Shown here: one piece after another, positions 1 through 5,048 of the stretch
Layout: every line of letters begins with the position of its first letter
Position numbering within the stretch: position 1 is the first letter of the stretch
NCBI GenBank assembly: GCA_003158755.1
Contig: PMLF01000300.1
Span: 1-5,628, forward strand
Direction: 5' to 3'
DNA: 5,628 nucleotides
Source: Elusimicrobiota bacterium
GTDB taxonomy: Bacteria > Elusimicrobiota > Elusimicrobia > FEN-1173
Translations under genes and position numbers: made by a program
The notes under the pieces: model-generated
The model's database searches: none
Told to the model about the DNA's origin: nothing
Seen by the model: only the letters and a program-made list of their open reading frames with translations

Positions 1-155
1 CGATGTTTAACCGGACAGCTGTGATTTTAACCATATTTGGTGGACGTGTTTCCCCTTCCGCCACACCCTTTGTAAAACCTCACCCCCGAAAAGCGGGCGG
101 TGGACGAAATGGTTGTTTCGTCGTTTGGTGGAAAAATCGGGGGTATAACCATGTC

Positions 156-3100
156 ATGAAAACAATCCACCCCCCGCAATTCATGAACCAAAGACGATCG
201 CCGCCCGTGGCTGCCTTGTTGGGTCCTTTGTTTTTCGCAGCCCTCCTGGCGTCGGCGCCATCCCTCTTGACGGCCGCGAACATCACGGCCGTCTGGGCAA
301 ACAGCGGTGAAGACAAGGTTACTCAAAACGAGCTTCGCACCGTTACCGGCGGAGCGGGCGTTTTGAACAGCGTTTGGGACGGAAGCCGCATCAACCTGTT
401 CGGCGGCCGCAATGAAACCGTGGCGTTTAACGTCATTTTGGAAGCCAGGGCCAACGCCGCGAGCGGGGTGACCGTCACCTTTAACCGCTTGGACGGCCCC
501 GGGGGGGCGGCGATCACCGCCGCGCCCGCCAGCGGCGACGGCGTATTTGATTGGACCCAGCGTTCCATCGAGCTTTTCTACGTGCGTTATTTAAAGATCA
601 AGGGTCTGAGCAAAATGTCCTACGAAACCTACGATGAACGCCACATCCCCAAAAGGATGCAGCGGCCTTGGAGCGGCAACGGCGCCGGGTCCGGCACCTG
701 GCTCAACCGGCCCGACCACGACAAATATTATCCTGACATCGCCGTTCCTCTGGAACTGGTCCCCTCTTTTCCCATCGCCGCCGGCGCCAACCAAAGCGTT
801 TGGGTGGACGTCACTATTCCCAAAACAGCCGACTCGGGCCTCTACACCGGAACCCTGGTTGTTCAAGAAGGCGGAACCGTCGTCGGCAGCATTCCGGTTC
901 AACTCAAGGTGTACGACTTTACGCTTCCGGACACCCCCGCCGCCAAAACGATGCTCTATTACTCCTCGGAAAACATCAACAAACGATACCTGGGCGCAAC
1001 CTATATCGACCCGGCGTCCGCTCAAGGCCGGCAGAGCAAGGTCCGGCGGGACCGGCATTTCTTGCTGGCCCACCGCCACCGCCTTTCGCTGATCGGCGAC
1101 TCCCTCAACGATTGTGCGGCCCCGGGAGACCAACCGTGTCCCGATTGGCAGGCCCGATTGGACGGCAGCCTTTTCACTTCCGCCAACGGGTACGCCGGAC
1201 CCGGCATGAACGTGGGGAACAACGTGTATTCCATAGGGACCTACGGCTCCTGGAACTGGAAAACCGGGGGACAACCGGGCATGAACCAGCACACCGATGC
1301 GTGGGTCAACTGGTTCACCGCCCATGCGCCGGCGACCGAATACTTCCTTTATTTGATCGATGAATCCACCGATACCGCTCAAATTGAAACGTGGTCCCAA
1401 TGGATCCGAAACGATCCCGGTCCCGGCCATCTGCTCAAGTCCATGGCCACCATCGCCCTCCCGACGGGCGCCGCCCAAACCCCTTCCTTGGACATCCCCG
1501 TCTCAACCCTGGAGGTGGGCCTTCCCTCCCAGTGGCAACCGGAGGCGGACCTCTATACCAACGACGCCCGCAAACGGTTTTTCATGTATAACGGACACCG
1601 TCCGGCCACGGCTTCTTTCGCCACGGAAGATGACGGGATCGCCCTGCGTGAACTGGCCTGGGCCCAATACAAAAAACACATCAACCGCTGGTTCTTTTGG
1701 GAATCCACCTACTACAACAACTACCAGGGCGGCATGGGCGAAACCAACGTTTTCCAAACGGCGCAAACATTTGGTTCGAAGGGCGCGGTTGACGGAGTGT
1801 TGGGCGAGACGGGCTGGAACTATTCCAACGGCGACGGGGTCTTGTTTTATCCGGGAACCGACACGGTCTACCCCGCCGACTCCTACGGCGTGAACGGGCC
1901 ATTTGCCAGCCTGCGGTTGAAGGCGTGGCGGCGCGGCGTGGAGGACGTGGACTATCTCGCCTTGGCGGCGGCGGTGGATCCGGCCCAGGTGCAGGCCATC
2001 GTCAATCAAATGGTTCCCAAAGCCCTGTGGGAATACGGCGTCAACGACATCAACGACCCCACCTACGTCCTGACCGACGTCAGTTGGTCCAACGACCCGC
2101 AGCTGTGGGAGGCCGCGCGTTTGCAATTGGCCAACATCATCACCTCCGGGGGAAATACGCCTCCACCGCCTGCGGGAGATACCTCGCCCCCGCAAGCTCC
2201 CTCCGGAGTCTATTTCAATTATCCGATGGCCAACAGCCTCCGGCTCAATTGGAATGCCGCCGTCGATAACGTGGGAGTCGCCGGCTACCGCATCGATTTG
2301 GCGCTTGACGCCGCCTTCAATAATAAAGTTCCGACCTACGCCGATTTAGACGTGGGTAACAACCTCTTGTTGGCCCTTTCGGGGCTTCAGGCTGGAACTT
2401 CTTATTACGGACGGGTGCGGGCGTACGACGCGACTGGAAACTTGTCCACCTACAGCGCGACCGCTCAAATGCAGACCCTCAGCTCGAACTGCGCGGCCCA
2501 AAGCGCGCCCACGAACCTCACCCTCGGAAACCCCACCCTGAACACCCTCTCCGGGGCCTGGGCGCCTTCCACGTCAACAGCCGCCTTCTCCGTGTCGAGT
2601 TATCAAGTGCAGGTGTCCACCATGGCCTCCTTCGCCGACTTCCTGGCCAACCCGTGGAACGGTTATTTCTACACCTATCAATACACCAGCGGGGATTTTT
2701 CCGGGCTTCAGCCCGGAACCAAATATTATGCGCGGGTCCGGGCCATCGACGCGTCCGGAAACACCTCCAACTACAGTCCGACCGCCGCCGCCTCAACCAA
2801 GACGAACATCGTCGCCCCGCCTCCTCCGTCGACGGTCGCCTTCCGCTACCCCAACGTCACGACGCTGAGACTCTATTGGAGTTCCTCCACCGCCAACGCG
2901 GTCGTGACCGGCTACCGGATGGATCTGGCCACCAACGCCAGCTTCGGCGCCAAGGTCGCCGGCTTCGTCGACAAAGACCTGGGCAACGCCCTGTCGATCA
3001 ACCTCGACGGCCTTTCAGCGGGCACGACCTACTACGCCCAAGTCCGGGCCTACGACGCGCAAGGGAATGTTTCCGGCAACAGCGCGACGGCTCAAATGCG

Positions 3101-3434
3101 CACCTTCGACGCCAATTACGCGAGCGCGAACGCACCGGCCAAGGTGACGCTCAGCGTTCCCACCCGCACCACCGCCCAGTTCGCCTGGACGGGGTCGAAA
3201 TCGATCGGCGGCTTTACCGTGGCCACCTATCAGGTTCAGGTGTCGCGCAGCGCCAACTTCACCGAATTCATCTCCAACCCGTGGAACGGGTCTTTTTACG
3301 CCCAACCCGCCACCACAGCCTCGTTGACCGGATTGCTGGCGAATACCCGATATTACGCCCGGGTTCGCGCCGTCGACAGCTACGGCAACACATCCAACTA
3401 TGGACCCGTGGCGTCCGTACTCCTGCCGAAATAG
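156..3434 (+). CDS. Secreted DUF4091 (GH123-like) putative glycoside hydrolase with four fibronectin type III domains
   Basis: Exported putative carbohydrate-active enzyme; substrate unknown. Residues here are counted from ATG 156 (1,092 aa). A signal peptide follows Met10 (NQRR, then a hydrophobic stretch PVAALLGPLFFAALLASA), with likely cleavage near LLTAA at about 41. An N-terminal beta domain (about 42-260) carries the family phrases YLKIKGLSKMSYETYDERH, YPDIAVPLEL and WVDVTIPKTADSGLYTGTL. The catalytic-type domain (about 265-660) has LIDEST with adjacent Asp402-Glu403 (codons 1359-1364), the position expected for the GH123 Asp-Glu pair. Its DUF4091 end shows GDGVLFYPG and SLRLKAWRRGVEDVDYL. 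A Pro-rich linker leads to four FN3 domains (about 678-1089). The frame is open back to position 3, but the extra residues resemble nothing. ATG 156 has GGGGG about 12 nt upstream; ATG 183 gives a more usual signal peptide but no Shine-Dalgarno. There is no cell-wall anchor or sorting tail. Family is fairly sure; the reaction is inferred. Confidence 0.87.
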   Translation: MKTIHPPQFMNQRRSPPVAALLGPLFFAALLASAPSLLTAANITAVWANSGEDKVTQNELRTVTGGAGVLNSVWDGSRINLFGGRNETVAFNVILEARANAASGVTVTFNRLDGPGGAAITAAPASGDGVFDWTQRSIELFYVRYLKIKGLSKMSYETYDERHIPKRMQRPWSGNGAGSGTWLNRPDHDKYYPDIAVPLELVPSFPIAAGANQSVWVDVTIPKTADSGLYTGTLVVQEGGTVVGSIPVQLKVYDFTLPDTPAAKTMLYYSSENINKRYLGATYIDPASAQGRQSKVRRDRHFLLAHRHRLSLIGDSLNDCAAPGDQPCPDWQARLDGSLFTSANGYAGPGMNVGNNVYSIGTYGSWNWKTGGQPGMNQHTDAWVNWFTAHAPATEYFLYLIDESTDTAQIETWSQWIRNDPGPGHLLKSMATIALPTGAAQTPSLDIPVSTLEVGLPSQWQPEADLYTNDARKRFFMYNGHRPATASFATEDDGIALRELAWAQYKKHINRWFFWESTYYNNYQGGMGETNVFQTAQTFGSKGAVDGVLGETGWNYSNGDGVLFYPGTDTVYPADSYGVNGPFASLRLKAWRRGVEDVDYLALAAAVDPAQVQAIVNQMVPKALWEYGVNDINDPTYVLTDVSWSNDPQLWEAARLQLANIITSGGNTPPPPAGDTSPPQAPSGVYFNYPMANSLRLNWNAAVDNVGVAGYRIDLALDAAFNNKVPTYADLDVGNNLLLALSGLQAGTSYYGRVRAYDATGNLSTYSATAQMQTLSSNCAAQSAPTNLTLGNPTLNTLSGAWAPSTSTAAFSVSSYQVQVSTMASFADFLANPWNGYFYTYQYTSGDFSGLQPGTKYYARVRAIDASGNTSNYSPTAAASTKTNIVAPPPPSTVAFRYPNVTTLRLYWSSSTANAVVTGYRMDLATNASFGAKVAGFVDKDLGNALSINLDGLSAGTTYYAQVRAYDAQGNVSGNSATAQMRTFDANYASANAPAKVTLSVPTRTTAQFAWTGSKSIGGFTVATYQVQVSRSANFTEFISNPWNGSFYAQPATTASLTGLLANTRYYARVRAVDSYGNTSNYGPVASVLLPK
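2190..2816 (+). repeat. FN3 pair unit, copy 1 (domains A1-B1)
   Basis: First copy of a 209-codon, two-domain FN3 unit inside the large secreted protein. Domain A1 carries GYRIDLALDAAF, RVRAYDATGN and ATAQMQT. Domain B1 carries YQVQVS, NPWNG and YYARVRAIDASGNTSNYSP. Each motif recurs exactly 209 residues later in copy 2. At DNA level the 16-mer CCAACCCGTGGAACGG (2647-2662) recurs exactly 627 bp downstream. The outer boundaries are approximate, placed at the end of the Pro-rich linker. Confidence 0.85.
2817..3431 (+). repeat. FN3 pair unit, copy 2 (domains A2-B2)
   Basis: Second copy of the two-domain unit, running to the C-terminus. Domain A2 has GYRMDLATNASF, QVRAYDAQGN and ATAQMRT. Domain B2 has YQVQVS, NPWNG and YYARVRAVDSYGNTSNYGP. 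The CCAACCCGTGGAACGG block lies at 3274-3289. A2 resembles A1 and B2 resembles B1 much more than A resembles B, so the pair was duplicated as one block and has since diverged without net indels between the markers checked. Confidence 0.85.
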
Positions 3435-3458
3435 CCGGACAGCTGCAATGGGTCATAA

Positions 3459-3508
3459 ACGCGGCTGGCCCCATTCCTTCGTCAGAAGGTTAATGGGGCC
3501 AGCCGCGT
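3459..3508 (+). terminator. Long two-part hairpin, probable terminator between convergent genes
   Basis: Left arm 3460-3475 (CGCGGCTGGCCCCATT) and right arm 3492-3507 pair perfectly over 16 bp; A3459-T3508 adds one more. Inside, CCTTC (3476-3480) pairs with GAAGG (3485-3489) around a GTCA loop, leaving a two-base TT bulge. It begins 25 nt after the stop codon of the secreted-enzyme gene. It also lies between that gene and the opposing toxin-antitoxin operon, so it could act in both directions. The downstream T tract is poor on both strands (TATTCCAATTT on +, TTTATG on -), so it is not a canonical intrinsic terminator. A repeat-type element is the alternative. Confidence 0.6.
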
Positions 3509-3892
3509 ATTCCAATTTAACCTCACCGACCCGCCGCGCCGCCGGTTCGTCGCGGGTTGTCAGGCGGCTCGGGCCCTAATTTTTCCGGTGCCCACCAGTC
3601 CCTGCGAGGTGTGCCCGAACGAGGCCGCTCGGCTTCGAGGCAAGGCCCTTTTCAAATATCAAACCGAGAATATTTACCCCGGTCTTCCAAAAGTCAAATC
3701 AAATCCAAACCAAACGCCGAATGTTGCAGTTATCCACAATTGGGAAAGGCCGCATTATTTGCGGATAGAGTTTTTGGCCAGGACAGGTGGCCTTTCGAGG
3801 AAGTTCTAAGACGGACGGGGCCGGGAAAGTTGGCCGGGGCATGGCGGGATTTTACAAAGAATGAAGGCTCAAAAACATGGAGGGACCTCTCG
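3509..3892. other. Intergenic stretch without a supported gene
   Basis: This is the space between the convergent secreted-enzyme gene and the PIN toxin gene. The first ~100 nt are GC-rich. About 3650-3775 is AT-richer, with CAAA-type quasi-repeats (3694-3716), a perfect DnaA-box sequence at 3730-3738 and a 5-bp hairpin CCGCA/TGCGG at 3750-3764. Short open frames on the + strand (3557-3919 from TTG, 3588-3809) resemble no family, have no good ribosome binding site, and the first runs into the toxin gene on the opposite strand. I call neither a gene. Confidence 0.6.
3730..3738 (+). promoter_or_regulatory. Isolated perfect DnaA-box sequence
   Basis: TTATCCACA matches the DnaA-box consensus exactly. 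A degraded inverted copy (TGCGGATAG, 3760-3768 region) lies about 20 nt on. There is no cluster of boxes, no AT-rich 13-mers and no dnaA/dnaN neighbour, so this is not an origin. It could be a single DnaA-binding site or chance. Confidence 0.3.
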
Positions 3893-4297
3893 CTACGGCA
3901 ACTTATGGAAGCGGGATAAGAACTCGTGTGGTTGAATGACGGGAATCCCTTGAACCTCTTTAAGGACCAGGAGGTCCTTGTCGCCCGACACGATGAAAGC
4001 TGGTTTCCCTCCCGCCGCCGCCTCCAACCACATCCGGTCGTCAGGATCACGAACGCTCATCTTGGTCGATACCGGTTCTATCAGCTCACTGGATTCCGTC
4101 AGAAGATGATCCCACTTGGCGTAAAGATCGGCGCCCTGGTCCATGAACCGGAGGAGGACTTCGCGATACTCTTCCAAGATGGGCAGGGTCACCACGAGGG
4201 TAACACGTCCTTCCAGCCACAAATCAAGAATCCGCTCCGCCGGGCCGTGCCAGAGGACGCCGGAAATCAGGACGTTGGTGTCGAGGAGGACCCTCAT
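3893..4297 (-). CDS. PIN-domain toxin of a type II toxin-antitoxin system (PIN_3 / TIGR00305-like)
   Basis: Predicted Mg2+-dependent endoribonuclease toxin, 134 aa, a full-length single PIN domain. The acidic active-site residues are all visible: Asp6 in LLDTNVLISG, Glu42/Glu43 in LEEYREVLL, Asp84-Pro-Asp-Asp87 in SVRDPDDRMWLEAA, and Asp106/Asp108 in VSGDKDLLVL. This layout fits the 'putative TA system toxin component, PIN family' group (COG1569-like); the RNA target cannot be told from sequence. ATG 4295-4297 overlaps the antitoxin stop as ATGA, so translation is probably coupled; no strong ribosome binding site of its own is seen. There is no clear terminator just after the stop; the hairpin at 3459-3508 lies about 385 nt on. 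The catalytic set is intact, so the toxin should be active unless neutralised by the antitoxin. Confidence 0.9.
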   Translation of the reverse strand: MRVLLDTNVLISGVLWHGPAERILDLWLEGRVTLVVTLPILEEYREVLLRFMDQGADLYAKWDHLLTESSELIEPVSTKMSVRDPDDRMWLEAAAGGKPAFIVSGDKDLLVLKEVQGIPVIQPHEFLSRFHKLP

Positions 4298-4557
4298 TTT
4301 CCGCGGCGGACTTCGCGGATGACGCGCTCCACGTCCGATTTCTTATAGCCCATCTTCACGGCATGCCGGTGACTGTCGGCCAAGAGCTTTCGAAACTCCG
4401 ACGGCGACGGACGGCCGATCCTTTTCAAAAGGATCGTGTCGGGGGAACCGATGACGACAAACTTCGTCCCCGCCCCAAATCCCAAGGATTCCCGGATGTC
4501 TTCGGGAATCACCACCTGGCCCTTCGTGGACATGCGCGTCGTTTCAATTAAATCCAT
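4294..4557 (-). CDS. AbrB/SpoVT-type antitoxin, partner of the PIN toxin
   Basis: An 87-aa DNA-binding antitoxin. Residues about 6-48 form the swapped-hairpin AbrB/MazE fold, with the hallmark MSTKGQVVIPEDIRESLGF followed by GTKFVVIG and ILLKRIG. The charged tail (about 50-87, ending SDVERVIREVRRGK) is, by family analogy, the part that would wrap the toxin. ATG 4555-4557 is preferred over the internal Met9 because AGGGGG (4565-4570) lies 7 nt upstream; Met9 has no such site. It is first in a two-gene operon and overlaps the toxin by 4 bp. It is probably autoregulated, alone or with the toxin, through the palindrome at 4573-4592 over its own -10 box; that binding is inferred. Family call is firm. 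Confidence 0.92.
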   Translation of the reverse strand: MDLIETTRMSTKGQVVIPEDIRESLGFGAGTKFVVIGSPDTILLKRIGRPSPSEFRKLLADSHRHAVKMGYKKSDVERVIREVRRGK

Positions 4558-4564
4558 AGTGTTT

Positions 4565-4570
4565 CCCCCT
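4565..4570 (-). promoter_or_regulatory. Shine-Dalgarno of the antitoxin gene
   Basis: AGGGGG on the minus strand, 7 nt before ATG 4557. It decides the antitoxin start in favour of this ATG over the in-frame ATG eight codons inside. Confidence 0.75.
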
Positions 4571-4572
4571 GT

Positions 4573-4592
4573 TAATCTTACCAGTAAGATTA
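4573..4592. promoter_or_regulatory. Palindromic operator of the toxin-antitoxin operon
   Basis: Perfect inverted repeat with 9-bp arms TAATCTTAC / GTAAGATTA and a 2-bp centre (CA). It overlaps the -10 box and spans the predicted transcription start near 4582. A bound AbrB-type dimer here would block the promoter, the usual autoregulation in such operons. The palindrome is seen directly; the binding is inferred. A small RNA hairpin is unlikely because a start near its centre would exclude one arm from the transcript. Confidence 0.7.
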
Positions 4593-4617
4593 TAGCGGGT
4601 CACGCGCTCATTGTCAA
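4589..4617 (-). promoter_or_regulatory. Consensus sigma70 promoter of the toxin-antitoxin operon
   Basis: On the minus strand, -35 TTGACA (4612-4617) and -10 TATAAT (4589-4594) are both perfect consensus with the optimal 17-nt spacer. Transcription would start near 4582, giving a leader of about 25 nt with the AGGGGG ribosome binding site. The -35 box contains the TGA stop of the upstream integrase remnant (4614-4616). The operon therefore has its own promoter whatever happens to upstream genes. Confidence 0.85.
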
Positions 4618-4985
4618 GGCGTCCGCCCGGCTTTGATCTTCCCCCTCGGATGGTGCCGCCGGTGCGCCGCCTTCAGCTCCTCCGGGCTCACCCGCGTGTA
4701 CACCTGCGTGCTTTCCAGGACCGAATGGCCCAGCATCTCCTGCAGGCGGCGGATCTCCGCGCCGCCGCGCAGCATGTGCGTCGCGAAGGCGTGCCGCAGC
4801 CCGTAGCACGTCACATCCCCCGCCTTCGCGCGTAACGCCAAACGCCGGACCAGAAGGCTTAACGTCATCGGGTCCAGCCGCCGCCCGTTCCTCGACAGGA
4901 AAAGCGCCGCTTCCCCCCGCTTGTCCTGCTGCCGGCGGCCTCCCTCGATGTACCGCGCCAGGGCCGCGAGCGCCGCCCTCCCCAC
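4614..4985 (-). pseudogene. Truncated tyrosine recombinase (XerC/XerD-like integrase), C-terminal half only
   Basis: About 123 codons matching the C-terminal catalytic part of phage-integrase-family recombinases. Visible parts, counted from GTG 4985: the helix VGRAALAALARYIEGG, LFLSRNGRRLDPMTL, box II YGLRHAFATHML (Arg64, His65), LQEMLGHS (His87), and the nucleophile Tyr96 in STQVYTRVSPEEL. The SAM-like DNA-binding domain and the first catalytic Arg and Lys are missing; intact relatives are about 300 aa. Upstream in frame lie only Trp-Leu and then a TAA (4992-4994) inside the GCCATTAGG repeats, so the gene was cut there. Box II has Tyr61 where His is usual (HxxR). GC is very high. It reads straight into the promoter of the toxin-antitoxin operon. 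A functional short protein from the GTG is possible but unlikely. Confidence 0.82.
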
Positions 4986-4987
4986 CA

Positions 4988-5024
4988 GCCATTAGGCCAT
5001 TAGGGGACGGCCATTAGGGGACGG
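4988..5024. repeat. Tandem GCCATTAGGGGACG repeats at the integrase/transposase junction
   Basis: Two adjacent full 14-bp copies (4996-5009 and 5010-5023) are preceded by a partial copy GCCATTAGG (4988-4996). The array starts exactly where integrase homology stops and ends at the palindrome at the transposase 3' end. GGGGACGG next to a RAYT gene suggests a REP-like or element-end sequence. That role is inferred. Confidence 0.75.
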
Positions 5025-5048
5025 AGTTAATTTAATAAGTTAATTCCG
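5022..5048 (+). repeat. 27-nt imperfect palindrome (REP-like) over the transposase stop codon
   Basis: Bases 5022-5034 pair with 5036-5048 around A5035. All 13 positions can pair on the + strand if two G-T wobbles are allowed, though a real loop would open the central pairs. GGAG (5023-5026) is at its 5' foot, like the conserved GTAG/GGAG tetranucleotide at the foot of known REP hairpins. It also contains direct repeats AGTTAATT (5025-5032, 5038-5045). The RAYT stop codon is at 5027-5029, inside it. Confidence 0.6.

Noticed and set aside
3..155. N-terminal extension of the secreted-enzyme frame back to an ATG at position 3
   Set aside because: The 51 extra residues show no family similarity and would bury the signal peptide far inside the protein. 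The frame is simply open there.
591..1478. 295-codon open frame on the minus strand inside the secreted-enzyme gene
   Set aside because: It is antisense to clear DUF4091 coding sequence, low in complexity (Gly/Val/Arg-rich) and resembles no family; a by-product of GC-rich codon use. The same holds for the minus-strand frame at 1503-2195 and the + frame at 2654-3493.
3700..3790. Replication origin around the DnaA box
   Set aside because: A single perfect box, no cluster, no DUE-like repeats and no replication genes nearby.
3557..3919. 120-codon + strand frame in the intergenic stretch
   Set aside because: It starts at TTG without a convincing ribosome binding site, has a composition unlike a folded protein, and its end overlaps the toxin gene on the other strand. 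No family recognised.
3926..4348. 140-codon + strand frame opposite the toxin gene
   Set aside because: Antisense to a well-supported PIN toxin with all active-site residues; no family resemblance.
4600..4992. 130-codon minus-strand frame with an ATG in the GCCATTAGG repeats
   Set aside because: Shifted frame over the integrase remnant; the translation is Gly/Ala/Pro-rich noise while the neighbouring frame shows the recombinase motifs.
4988..5024. CRISPR-like repeats
   Set aside because: Only two full 14-bp copies directly adjoining, no spacers and no cas genes.
4614..5030. An integron-type arrangement (integrase with the toxin-antitoxin pair as cassette)
   Set aside because: The recombinase lacks an integron-specific insert, lies on the same strand and upstream of the pair, and no attC-like site flanks the toxin-antitoxin genes.
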